From: Bacteroidia bacterium
GTDB lineage: Bacteria; Bacteroidota; Bacteroidia; Flavobacteriales; Flavobacteriaceae
Reading direction: 5' to 3'
DNA length: 64,000 nucleotides
Assembly: GCA_030428705.1 (NCBI GenBank)
Contig: JAUIDI010000004.1
Span: 62,001-126,000 of the forward strand
Position 1 is the stretch's first letter; each line of letters opens with the position of its first letter. Made by a program: the position numbers and the translations under genes. The notes below the pieces were generated by a model, which made no database searches, was not told the origin of the DNA, and saw only the letters and a program-made list of their open reading frames with translations. Shown here piece by piece: positions 7,961 through 15,852 of this stretch.

Positions 7961-9730
7961 ATGAAAACAATATATAAACTTCTGATGACGACTTTTTTGT
8001 CACTTACGGTACTGGGCATATTTATTCAATGCAGTAGCGATGCTTCTGAAATCGATGCCGGAAACGAAGGCGATTCCGTGTCAAGTGAGAACGTATCTGT
8101 CGCTGAATTTATCACCAATGAAAATGCCGAGACAATAGATGATGAAAATATCGTTGTTGCCGATACCCATGAAACATCCGATGATTATGAATGGGATGTC
8201 GCTTCGACCAACGATATCGTTCTCAATGGCAGCACCATAACGACCATTGCAACTGGCGTTACCATAGAGGGTGCAATCGCCACCATTACTACCGCCGGCA
8301 CATATCGAATAACCGGTAGCCTTTCCGATGGCTCGATCATCGTGGACACAGAAGACGAATCAACGGTAAAATTAATTTTAGATGGCGTAGACATTACAAG
8401 CTTAAGTAGTTCCCCCTTAGCCATCATGAATGCCAAGAAAGCCGTTGTCATACTTGTCGACGGAACGGAGAACTATCTCACCGATGCCAGTACCTATATT
8501 TATGCGAACGTTGATGATGATGAACCCGATGCGGCCTTGTTCAGTGATGATGACCTCACCATTTATGGAAGCGGATCACTTACCGTCAATGGTAATTACA
8601 ATGAAGCAATTAAAAGTAAGGATGGCCTTATAATTAAGGATGCCAATATAACCGTAACCTCGGTCGATGACGGAATCCAGGGAAAAGATTATCTGGTCAT
8701 CGATGGCGGCAGCTATAATATTACCGTAGATGGTGATGGCCTAAAATCGAACAATGATGAAGATGCAACGTTGGGCTATATAGAGATTGCGGCAGGTAAT
8801 TTCAGTATTGTTTCAGGGGCAGATGCCATTCAGGCAGAAACCTTCTTGATCGTATATGGAGGCGATTTTGAACTGAATTCCGGTGGAGGAAGCTCTGTCA
8901 GTCTTTCCGATGATGATTCCGCCAAAGGGCTCAAGGCCGGTAGCAAAGTTATTATCGCCGAAGGCACTACTTTCGATATCGATGCGGCGGATGACGGTGT
9001 TCACTCGGACGACCAAATAGCTATTTATGGCGGAACCTTTACAGTGGCCACCGGCGATGACGGTGTTCATGCAGATGGAGAGCTAAACATCGATGGAGGC
9101 AATATTACAATAACCGAATCGTACGAGGGTATCGAGGGAGCAGCGATAACCATAAACGCAGGTGAAATCCGTTTGGTCTCTAGTGACGACGGATTAAATG
9201 CGGCGGGCGACACAGGATCCACCTTCACGATCGACATCAATGGCGGTTATATTTTCATTGACGCCTCAGGTGACGGCATCGATGCGAATGGCAGCATTAC
9301 CATGACCGGTGGTGCGGTAATTGTAAACGGCCCCACGGGAAGGGGCAACGGTACCCTTGATTTTGATCGCTCTTTTGAAATTTCAGGCGGCTTCTTGCTG
9401 GCGGTGGGTACTAGCCAGATGTTGCAGTCCCCAGACAGCTCGTCCTCACAGTACTCATTAAGGGCAAATCTGGGCAGTCAATCCGCAGGCACATTGATAC
9501 ATCTTGAAACAACCGACGGCACTTCATTGTTTACCTTAGCCCCTACCAAAAGCTACCAATCGGTAATTTTTTCCGCCCCTTCATTGACCAACGGAACATC
9601 TTATGGACTGTATCTTGGTGGTAGCTCAAGTGGAATGGAAACGGACGGGCTTTATGAAGATGGAACCTATACTTCGGGAACGTTGTACGGCTCCTTTACC
9701 GTCTCCAGTATAGTTACTACTTTGAACTAA
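7961..9730 (+). CDS. Carbohydrate-binding beta-helix lipoprotein (DUF4353/Cthe_2159 family)
   Basis: A 589-residue exported lipoprotein (hydrophobic leader, lipobox ending IFIQCSS). From about residue 60 it is a run of short acidic beta-strand repeats (SxDDGIxG, GDGLKSNN, DDGVHSDD, GDDGVHADG, SGDGIDANG), the hallmark of the Cthe_2159 right-handed beta-helix family. A characterised member binds polygalacturonate and calcium. I prefer ATG 7961 to TTG 7943 because it places the signal peptide at the N terminus. It is the third gene of the LytTR-linked operon and is followed by a strong hairpin terminator. Confidence 0.85.
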   Translation: MKTIYKLLMTTFLSLTVLGIFIQCSSDASEIDAGNEGDSVSSENVSVAEFITNENAETIDDENIVVADTHETSDDYEWDVASTNDIVLNGSTITTIATGVTIEGAIATITTAGTYRITGSLSDGSIIVDTEDESTVKLILDGVDITSLSSSPLAIMNAKKAVVILVDGTENYLTDASTYIYANVDDDEPDAALFSDDDLTIYGSGSLTVNGNYNEAIKSKDGLIIKDANITVTSVDDGIQGKDYLVIDGGSYNITVDGDGLKSNNDEDATLGYIEIAAGNFSIVSGADAIQAETFLIVYGGDFELNSGGGSSVSLSDDDSAKGLKAGSKVIIAEGTTFDIDAADDGVHSDDQIAIYGGTFTVATGDDGVHADGELNIDGGNITITESYEGIEGAAITINAGEIRLVSSDDGLNAAGDTGSTFTIDINGGYIFIDASGDGIDANGSITMTGGAVIVNGPTGRGNGTLDFDRSFEISGGFLLAVGTSQMLQSPDSSSSQYSLRANLGSQSAGTLIHLETTDGTSLFTLAPTKSYQSVIFSAPSLTNGTSYGLYLGGSSSGMETDGLYEDGTYTSGTLYGSFTVSSIVTTLN

Positions 9731-9740
9731 GGACGGCCTG

Positions 9741-9789
9741 AAAAGACTCCACGACCCCACCCGTTCCCGTGGGGTTTCGGAGTTTCTTT
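9741..9789 (+). terminator. Rho-independent (probably bidirectional) terminator
   Basis: The inner stem pairs ACCCCAC (9754-9760) with GTGGGGT (9769-9775) around an 8-base loop. An outer stem pairs ACTCC (9746-9750) with GGAGT (9779-9783). A T-rich tail follows and an A-run precedes it, so it can work for both convergent units. Confidence 0.8.
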
Positions 9790-9813
9790 CAAATCAATTT
9801 TTCAAAGTGGCTT

Positions 9814-9849
9814 TTCGACAAGCCTGCCTAGTCGTCAGGTAGGCTCGAA
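9814..9849. repeat. Intergenic imperfect palindrome
   Basis: TTCGA then GCCTGCCT (9822-9829) pair with AGGTAGGC (9837-9844) and TCGAA, with a 7-base loop and a 3-base bulge. There is no T-run, so it is not a terminator. It resembles short palindromic intergenic repeats I associate with Flavobacteriia genomes. Only one copy was seen in this window. Confidence 0.6.
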
Positions 9850-9995
9850 CCAACAATGGAATATTCCTGCACTTTGAATTCTTAATCGCTCATCATTGCA
9901 TTTTTACGGTACGTATACTTTGTACGGGAATCATCACAACCTATATTCATTGTTTTATTTCCATTAGGGGTTATGTCATTTTCCAAGTTTGGGCA

Positions 9996-10652
9996 CTATA
10001 AATCGATATCTTCATCGCCATCGGCTTTGTGAAATATCAAATCTTGTTCTTCCATGGCCACAACGACGAGTTTCACATAATCCTCCACCGTTTTTTCGAT
10101 ATCGTTGGGGTCCATAATATCGATACTTCCGCGCCAGATCAATGAACGATCCTTGCCCTCGCATATACAATATAAGGAGGTCTCCGCATGGTAAACCGTA
10201 TATCGTTCATAGTACTCTTGATCGTAATAGATGTCTTGATGCCGCCTATAATCTTCTTTGAAGCCGTCATTATAGTTGTTCAGATCGGCCATGGTCTTGC
10301 GAAAAGACTGCCGACTCTCCGAACCGATGATCTTGGTGAGCAGAATTGCGTCAAAATCCTTATCGAGAAGGCTCCGTTCCACATCATCGAGCTCTTTTTC
10401 AGTACGTTTCGAATTTGTAAACCGAACATCAAAAAGATCGACGCTCCGCATCGATTCTATGTTTCTTTCATCGAATTCAGCTTTTAAACGCGTTTCAAAA
10501 TCGATTCGAGCATCCTCATTTTGCGTCATACCGACCAACAAAACTTTGGAGGCGTCAAAAATAACGATATCGGGATTTTTCCAGTTCTCGACAAGTTCGG
10601 CCGAAGAACAACCCATTAGGATCGGGATTAGTAAAACAAGTAATTTTTTCAT
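9996..10652 (-). CDS. Hypothetical lipoprotein
   Basis: A 218-residue protein with a clear lipoprotein signal (MKKLLVLLIPILMGCSS, lipid Cys15). The mature part starts ELVENWKNPD and is mixed alpha/beta with a basic/acidic tyrosine-rich stretch (about residues 130-155). I do not recognise a characterised domain; it resembles DUF4136-type envelope lipoproteins in general shape only. It is the last gene of the minus-strand stress island, 11 bases after the small coiled protein at 10664-11107, and probably shares its transcript. Confidence 0.75.
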   Translation of the reverse strand: MKKLLVLLIPILMGCSSAELVENWKNPDIVIFDASKVLLVGMTQNEDARIDFETRLKAEFDERNIESMRSVDLFDVRFTNSKRTEKELDDVERSLLDKDFDAILLTKIIGSESRQSFRKTMADLNNYNDGFKEDYRRHQDIYYDQEYYERYTVYHAETSLYCICEGKDRSLIWRGSIDIMDPNDIEKTVEDYVKLVVVAMEEQDLIFHKADGDEDIDL

Positions 10653-10663
10653 GATATCGATAT

Positions 10664-11107
10664 TTAGTTCAGTAATCTTTTTTGTTTATCCTTCTTAATC
10701 AATCGGCTTATCATTTTGAAAAGGGCGACCTTCAAATTTCTGTAGTCGACCATATAACGTTCTATCTTGTCGGTCAACTCCCAATGCGTCTCCAAATAGG
10801 CCTTTTCCATTTTTAGTTCATCGACATCGTTGACCATTATTTCGAGTAGGTTTTCGTGCGACTGTACTTTCTTCATCAATGTAATGACCTCTCTTTCCGC
10901 CTTTGATATTCTTTCAATAATTTTTTGGCTTTTATTGAATACCTCACTATCTATTAGTTGCAACGTATATGATTTTACCAAGTCGTTTAGAAAGAGTTGT
11001 TCATCTTTGATGAAACTCAATTCAGACATCCATTTTTTACTGGCTTCATGCATTTCTTCGGCACTGAGCCATTCGATATAACGGTATTTTTGTTTTCTAA
11101 TTTCCAT
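10664..11107 (-). CDS. Small coiled-coil hypothetical protein (paralogue of 11791-12216)
   Basis: A 147-residue, charged, mostly helical protein with no signal peptide. Its core resembles the protein at 11791-12216: WMSELSFIKDEQLFLNDLVKSY aligns with the other's ELVRDEILFIDRLLNSY region, and SHENLLEIM aligns with EHENNLGGMM. Both end in a basic tail. The family is unnamed to me. Two copies flank the Hsp20 gene, which suggests a role in the same stress response, possibly as a partner or adaptor. A degenerate TGA-N6-GCA element lies 59 bases upstream. Confidence 0.75.
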   Translation of the reverse strand: MEIRKQKYRYIEWLSAEEMHEASKKWMSELSFIKDEQLFLNDLVKSYTLQLIDSEVFNKSQKIIERISKAEREVITLMKKVQSHENLLEIMVNDVDELKMEKAYLETHWELTDKIERYMVDYRNLKVALFKMISRLIKKDKQKRLLN

Positions 11108-11246
11108 GATTTCCAGGTATTTTTTGTCATTTCATTAGTACGGTAATCAACAAGTGTATTCACAATGACCAAAAGCAACTTCTTTAACCAAAAAAATTTG
11201 TGCCGATCAAGAAAAAGAGGAAACCAACGGACATCTGTTTGTTGGG

Positions 11247-11684
11247 TCAAGCAACTTCGATTTTTCTTTTAGCCTTTCGTTCACCTTCTTCTTTTTTCAT
11301 AAGTTGTAGTTTAAGGATGCCATTTTCATAAGTGGCCCTGACATCTTGTGAATCGTCTACCGTTTTGGGTAGTTGTAGTGCCCGCCTGAAAGAACGATAG
11401 TTGAATTCTTTTCGGGTGTAGTCATCATCATTTTCCTTTTGTTCGGCTTTCCTTTCGGCCGCTACTTCAAGAATGTCATCCTTTAAAGTGATCTCAAAAT
11501 CTTTTTCGTCAAACCCTGGCGAAGCCAGTTCGATTTCAAAATCATCTTCGTGCTCCTTAATATTCATAGCTGGCAGGGATTTCTCAAGATTGAAGAAATC
11601 GCCATCGAAATTAGCGTTGCGTTCGAAAAAATCGGTAAGGCCGTAATTCCATGGCCATCTGTTGTTAAATTTTACAAGTGACAT
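11247..11684 (-). CDS. Hsp20/alpha-crystallin small heat-shock protein
   Basis: A 145-residue small heat-shock protein. The alpha-crystallin domain runs from about residue 37 to 138 (LPAMNIKEHEDDFEIELASPGF at its start, ENGILKLQL near its end). A short N-terminal arm and a C-terminal basic tail without a clear I-x-I motif flank it. It holds unfolding proteins as an ATP-independent chaperone in the cytoplasm. A Crp/FNR-type palindrome with a -7-like box lies upstream, so it is likely switched by a redox or energy signal as well as heat. Confidence 0.95.
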   Translation of the reverse strand: MSLVKFNNRWPWNYGLTDFFERNANFDGDFFNLEKSLPAMNIKEHEDDFEIELASPGFDEKDFEITLKDDILEVAAERKAEQKENDDDYTRKEFNYRSFRRALQLPKTVDDSQDVRATYENGILKLQLMKKEEGERKAKRKIEVA

Positions 11685-11725
11685 AGTGTTCGATTTTAGG
11701 GGTTAACCTTAATTATTTTTAGTCT

Positions 11726-11768
11726 TCAATTTATAATGACATCTAAGACTCTGAAATGATTTTGGTCA
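11726..11768 (-). promoter_or_regulatory. Crp/FNR-type box and -7 element before hsp20
   Basis: On the minus strand TGACCAAAATCA (11757-11768) is followed after exactly 23 nt by TAAATTGA (11726-11733), a weak match to TAnnTTTG. The box is 73 bases before the start codon. The surrounding 18 bases are identical to those at 12260-12277. Confidence 0.65.
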
Positions 11769-11790
11769 GGTTCGGTACATTATTTTACGA

Positions 11791-12216
11791 TCAGGGCTTT
11801 CTTTTTTTTAAGATGCCGCCGGCATAATTGAAAATTTCTCCCTTTAGGTTTTGAAACCCTTCTGCATATGCCACAACTTCCGCTTTGAGTATGTTGTGTT
11901 TGTCATAAAAAACGAGGTCGCAGGTTTCGTTCTTGCACTCCATCATTCCCCCTAAATTGTTTTCATGTTCCGAAATTTGCCGAATCACGTCTGTTCTCTT
12001 GTTTCTTACGATTTTCAATCGTCCTTTATAGTTTTGCAGTCTTTCGAATAAATCGGGTGTGTCTGGTTCAAAGGCATAAGAGTTCAACAAACGATCAATG
12101 AACAGAATTTCGTCTCGAACAAGTTCCAAGGTCGATTTCCAATATCGGGTATCTCTAAGGAGTTCATCGATTTTTCGTACCTGTTCGGTTTCATTAAAGG
12201 GTATGGTCTCATTCAC
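11791..12216 (-). CDS. Small coiled-coil hypothetical protein (paralogue of 10664-11107)
   Basis: A 141-residue cytoplasmic, helical protein. It shares the motif spacing of the neighbour at 10664-11107 (ELVRDEILFIDRLLNSY, then ISEHENNLGGMM) and has a C-terminal basic tail (ILKKRKP). Two Cys (MECKNETCD, about residues 96-101) are peculiar to this copy and could be redox or metal sensitive, which is speculation. It has its own promoter with a Crp/FNR-type palindrome. I do not recognise a named family. Confidence 0.75.
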   Translation of the reverse strand: MNETIPFNETEQVRKIDELLRDTRYWKSTLELVRDEILFIDRLLNSYAFEPDTPDLFERLQNYKGRLKIVRNKRTDVIRQISEHENNLGGMMECKNETCDLVFYDKHNILKAEVVAYAEGFQNLKGEIFNYAGGILKKRKP

Positions 12217-12233
12217 GGCAATGGCATTTCTTA

Positions 12234-12276
12234 TAAAAATACATTGCCCTTAAAGTTTATGAAATGATTTTGGTCA
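12234..12276 (-). promoter_or_regulatory. Crp/FNR-type box and -7 element before 11791-12216
   Basis: Minus-strand TGACCAAAATCA (12265-12276) is followed after exactly 23 nt by TATTTTTA (12234-12241). The box lies 49 bases before the start codon and, with flanks, is an exact copy of the one before hsp20. Confidence 0.68.
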
Positions 12277-12290
12277 GTACGATCAATGGA

Positions 12291-13667
12291 CTAAGTTGAT
12301 ATGGGAATTTCAATTACCTCGTACAATTTTGGAATATGTACATACCAACCCAATGTGTCCTTTATTTTAACACGAAAAACATCTAAGGCCAAAGGTTCGC
12401 CATGTACCAAGAATACTTGTTCGGGATAGTTCTTGATTTCGCCCAACCAGTCCAAAAGTTCAAATTGATCGGCATGGGCCGATAAACTTTCCAAATGTTC
12501 GATTTTGGCCTTTACCGGAACATATTTTCCGAACAGCTTGATTTCATGGGCACCTTCCAATAATTGTCTGCCCCTTGTGCCTTCCGCTTGATAACCTACC
12601 AACAAAACAGTTGTTGAAGGAATATCGATCAATTGTTTCATATAGGTCAATACCCGACCTCCTGTAACCATCCCGCTTCCCGCGATCACAACTTTGGGCC
12701 TTGGGTCGTCTATCGTCTTCCAAGTGTCTTTGTAAGAAGTGATAATATTAAAATGTGAACACATTGCGAGGCACTCTTCATGTGCCAATTTGTGCCAATC
12801 GGGGTGATTTTCAAAAACGGAAAGCACATTGTTCCCCATTGGGCTATCAACGAACAAAGGAATATTGGGAATGCGGTTCTTTCTATATAATTTCCACAGT
12901 ACGTACATCAACGATTGCAGCCGTTCTACGGCAAATGAAGGGATGATCAAGCTGCCTCTCTCCCGTACGGTATTTTTGATAAGGTCGACCAATATCCCTT
13001 CCACATCTTCCTCAGGATGCAGTTTATTACCATAGGTACTCTCCAGAAAAAGATAATCTGCCCATCTAGGACGTTCGGGCGGTGAAAGCAATAGGTCTTT
13101 TTTTCTGCCCACATCCCCCGAAAACACGAACTGTTTTCCAAAGATTTCCAATTCTATAAACGTAGCTCCAATGATATGGCCATTGTAGCGAAACCGAAAC
13201 TTAATATTTTCGGAGATTTCGATCCAGGCTTCCTTTTCTTCGGGAACGAACAAGTCAATGGCATGTTCGGCTTCCTTTACCGTATAAAAAGGCAAGGCAG
13301 GTTTGTGCTTACTATAATCTTCCATATTGGCACGCTCGGCCTCTTCTTCATGAATTTTTGCACTATCCCTTAAAATGACCGATGTAATCGATAATGTAGG
13401 CGGAGTACCGATGATCTTACCTTTAAAACCTGCTTTGACCAATCTTGGTAAGTAACCGGTATGGTCCAAATGTCCATGGGTTAGAAGTACCAAATCGATT
13501 TTTTTTGCATCAATGGGCAACGGCTTCCAATTCATTTTTCGCAGTTCTTTGAGACCTTGGAACATCCCACAATCGACCATAATGTTTTGTTCCGGTGTTT
13601 CCAAATAGAATTTAGAACCGGTTACAGTGCCCGAAGCGCCCAGAAAATGGATTTTTATTTTGTTCAT
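12291..13667 (-). CDS. Beta-CASP metallo-beta-lactamase-fold RNase-like protein
   Basis: A 458-residue metallo-hydrolase with the zinc-binding HGHLDH motif (about residue 64-69), a beta-CASP insertion in the middle and a C-terminal RMMBL-type zinc region (SLSAHADQFELLDWL, about residue 393-407). This is the CPSF/YSH1-like bacterial family, thought to cleave or trim RNA. It is the promoter-distal gene of the operon that begins with a UspA gene at 16697, after the ATP-cone, MscS and eRF1-like genes. A stress-time role in RNA turnover fits the neighbours but is inferred. Confidence 0.92.
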   Translation of the reverse strand: MNKIKIHFLGASGTVTGSKFYLETPEQNIMVDCGMFQGLKELRKMNWKPLPIDAKKIDLVLLTHGHLDHTGYLPRLVKAGFKGKIIGTPPTLSITSVILRDSAKIHEEEAERANMEDYSKHKPALPFYTVKEAEHAIDLFVPEEKEAWIEISENIKFRFRYNGHIIGATFIELEIFGKQFVFSGDVGRKKDLLLSPPERPRWADYLFLESTYGNKLHPEEDVEGILVDLIKNTVRERGSLIIPSFAVERLQSLMYVLWKLYRKNRIPNIPLFVDSPMGNNVLSVFENHPDWHKLAHEECLAMCSHFNIITSYKDTWKTIDDPRPKVVIAGSGMVTGGRVLTYMKQLIDIPSTTVLLVGYQAEGTRGRQLLEGAHEIKLFGKYVPVKAKIEHLESLSAHADQFELLDWLGEIKNYPEQVFLVHGEPLALDVFRVKIKDTLGWYVHIPKLYEVIEIPIST

Positions 13668-13687
13668 GAATTAGTGTACGGCATTCC

Positions 13688-14530
13688 TTATTGTTCGCAG
13701 AGCATGTTAATCTCTTTCAGAATTTTTTCTTTTCTGGTTTCCGAAATACCGAGATGGTCCAAAAAAAATCGATGTTTAATGAGTTGCCTGCACAGCACGA
13801 TATCCCTGCTCAACAGAAATTGTTTTTCACGGTTTGTCAAGAGATGCGAAACTGTAATCGGGTAGAGTCTCAAACGATCGATTCGATCTTTCAATCCGTT
13901 TTGTTTGGGGTAGTCCCAACTTAACAGATCCAATCCTACACATACGCCATATGTTATTGCATCTTTGGTAAAACGGGTATTCGTAACGACACCGCCAGGG
14001 TTCATTTTTTTTGCCCTATCGCTACGTTCTTCCCATTTTTTCTTGACGTCCTCATATCTGGAATTTATGTACAATGGTACTTTTACATTACAATTACGCC
14101 CTTCCTCACCATGAAACTTGCATTCGATAATACTTATGGTTCCATTCTTTTCGGCAAAAACATCGATTTCGTGAGATACGCAAATACCGGGCATCACTTT
14201 GCCGACTTCGGTTCTATAACCAGAATATTCTAAAATGGCCGCCACGAATTTTTCAAAAGGAAACCCTGTCGGACCCAGTTCATAAATGGCCTTCTTCAAT
14301 TTGTATTTGGAAGCCAATACCGATTTCTTGTTCTTCAATAGTGCAAATGCACGGTTGTATATTTCTTTTGTCGAAATACCCTGATAGAGTTCATCGCGAA
14401 CCGTATCGACGATCTGTTGTACCAACTCGTCGTCGGCCCCACTATGTCGTAGGGAAGCGCGTAATTTTTCTATGGAGAACCGGGCTTTTTCCCCGGAAGA
14501 CTTTAAGACTTCAATGGTCTTTTCTTTCAA
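13688..14530 (-). CDS. ATP-cone plus PD-(D/E)xK nuclease-fold protein
   Basis: A 280-residue fusion. Residues 1-85 form an ATP-cone, a nucleotide-sensing domain usually attached to ribonucleotide reductase or NrdR. Residues about 88-215 form a restriction-endonuclase-like (Mrr-type) core with the catalytic set Asp123 (HEIDVF) and Glu136-x-Lys138 (IECKF). The key residues are present, so it may cut nucleic acid under control of ATP or dATP levels. It overlaps the MscS gene by 4 bases. It is not next to a methyltransferase, so a classic restriction system is unlikely. Confidence 0.85.
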   Translation of the reverse strand: MKEKTIEVLKSSGEKARFSIEKLRASLRHSGADDELVQQIVDTVRDELYQGISTKEIYNRAFALLKNKKSVLASKYKLKKAIYELGPTGFPFEKFVAAILEYSGYRTEVGKVMPGICVSHEIDVFAEKNGTISIIECKFHGEEGRNCNVKVPLYINSRYEDVKKKWEERSDRAKKMNPGGVVTNTRFTKDAITYGVCVGLDLLSWDYPKQNGLKDRIDRLRLYPITVSHLLTNREKQFLLSRDIVLCRQLIKHRFFLDHLGISETRKEKILKEINMLCEQ

Positions 14531-15435
14531 TGCGTTTTCCTTTTAAGATTTATATCCACTTCAGGGATTTTCAGTAGTTGAAGTGTCGTGGATGCCAATG
14601 ATACTTTGCCTTCGGTATTTAGAATGGACCGTGCTATGCTCTCGAACAAATTGTGTTTGGTAGCACGCCTCAATTTATAATCTGTGATATACCTTAGGTT
14701 GAGCTCAATCCAATTATCGGTCAGACGAACGGCCACGGTAGGGTTTAAAGTTGCATTTTCTATATAGTAACGTTCTACCAATTTAGCCCAATTTGCCTTT
14801 GAGTTTTTGATATACGCGGAAAGCTCTTCTTGAGCACTTTCGAGTACCTTTTTTTTACCAAGTTCAATGTCTGAGCCATGGGTTATAAGAATATTGAGTT
14901 CGTCCCAAACGAAGGGAAAATCCATAGAATAGTTCTTGATCGCCCCTTTAAAAACGAAAGCATTGCTGATCTTTACGATTCTACCTGAATAATTGTCAGT
15001 GCTTACCCATTCACCCATTTCCATGATTGTAGTATAAATGCTGTCGATATCTATTACATCTCCTTTGATACCATTTATTTCGATACGATCTCCCGGCTTA
15101 TAGACCCTGACCAGAAAAATATAGAACGAGCCAGCTATACTCAATATCAATTCTTGTAAGGTAAAGGTCAAACCTGCCGTAAAAAGACCGATGATTATAG
15201 TATAGTCTTTGACATCATCTATGGTAAACGATATAAGCAACAGGATAATAATAAGTATGTAACCTATAATTTCAATTCCCTTTTGGGCCTTGTACCTGAT
15301 CGTGGCATCTTCGATATGTCGCTTCAGCAGCTTACGTAAAAAACCTATGGCGAGCAGGATAATGACCAGCCATAGCAAAAGCCTCAATATCTTGCCCGCC
15401 ATGGGTGTTTTCAATAAATCAAGTAGTTCCTGCAT
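14527..15435 (-). CDS. MscS-family mechanosensitive ion channel
   Basis: A 302-residue small-conductance mechanosensitive channel. Membrane helices occupy about residues 15-40, 58-80 and the pore-lining third helix about 85-110 (GLFTAGLTFTLQELILSIAG). The beta domain follows (VYKPGDRIEINGIKGDVIDI), then an alpha/beta cytoplasmic part. Such channels vent solutes on osmotic downshock. The start is one base away from the neighbour's stop and the stop overlaps the ATP-cone gene, so it is inside the operon. Confidence 0.92.
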   Translation of the reverse strand: MQELLDLLKTPMAGKILRLLLWLVIILLAIGFLRKLLKRHIEDATIRYKAQKGIEIIGYILIIILLLISFTIDDVKDYTIIIGLFTAGLTFTLQELILSIAGSFYIFLVRVYKPGDRIEINGIKGDVIDIDSIYTTIMEMGEWVSTDNYSGRIVKISNAFVFKGAIKNYSMDFPFVWDELNILITHGSDIELGKKKVLESAQEELSAYIKNSKANWAKLVERYYIENATLNPTVAVRLTDNWIELNLRYITDYKLRRATKHNLFESIARSILNTEGKVSLASTTLQLLKIPEVDINLKRKTH

Positions 15436-15852
15436 TCAGCTTTTTACTTTGTAAAAATCCCTTACCAATGCCTTGATCTGATTATCGGTCATGCTGTCCG
15501 CCTTGGTTACTGTTTTGACCTTGCCGGCCAAAAGTCGATGGTTCTTGACCAATTCGGCCCTGAATTTTTCCGCCGTATCGGCGGGACCAAAAAGGGCAAG
15601 CTCATCGGTGTGCTTTACCATATCGGCCAAAGTGTGGAAATATTCCCGAAACTGGTGTTTTTCACGCTCCAGATATTTACTGTCCTGTACTACATCCTGT
15701 GGGGCCCACTTGGTCTTGGACCGTGAACCTCCTTTAGGATGATAGGTCTCCACATTGGAATAAAAAGTGTGCATTTTTTCGGCTCCGTTGGTCAAGACAA
15801 CGATATGCGCTTTTTCCTTGTCCATCCAAATTCCTGTCTTTTTCATTGTCAA
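15436..15852 (-). CDS. eRF1 domain-like (baeRF / host-attachment-like) small protein
   Basis: A 138-residue cytoplasmic protein. The pattern GIWMDKEKAHIVVL at the start, the loop LALFGPADTAEKFRAEL (about residue 88-104) and a C-terminal helix (MTDNQIKALVRDFYK) resemble the eRF1 domain-3-like fold of bacterial-archaeal release-factor relatives, often annotated host attachment or translational machinery protein. It is much shorter than full baeRF proteins. It overlaps the upstream UspA gene by 4 bases. A ribosome-related stress role is plausible but not shown. Confidence 0.6.
   Translation of the reverse strand: MTMKKTGIWMDKEKAHIVVLTNGAEKMHTFYSNVETYHPKGGSRSKTKWAPQDVVQDSKYLEREKHQFREYFHTLADMVKHTDELALFGPADTAEKFRAELVKNHRLLAGKVKTVTKADSMTDNQIKALVRDFYKVKS

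Larger units (their letters stand above)
9731..9995. other. Intergenic region between convergent genes
   Basis: These 265 bases separate two convergent genes. They hold a hairpin terminator (9741-9789), a separate long inverted repeat (9814-9849) and, near 9900-9925, a promoter-like TATACTTTG flanked by GTAC repeats. No convincing reading frame was seen; the longest ATG frame near the promoter-like site has only nine codons. Confidence 0.6.

Noticed and set aside
9900-9925. Promoter-like TATACTTTG between convergent genes
   Set aside because: No reading frame longer than nine codons follows, and the -7 spacing is one base too long; too weak to call a transcript.
11017-11250. 77-codon minus-strand frame between the small protein and Hsp20
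   Set aside because: It overlaps most of an authentic gene start and the regulatory gap, and its residues have no family-like pattern.
13688-14530. A restriction-modification system
   Set aside because: Only the nuclease fold is present; there is no methyltransferase or specificity gene nearby, and the ATP-cone points elsewhere.
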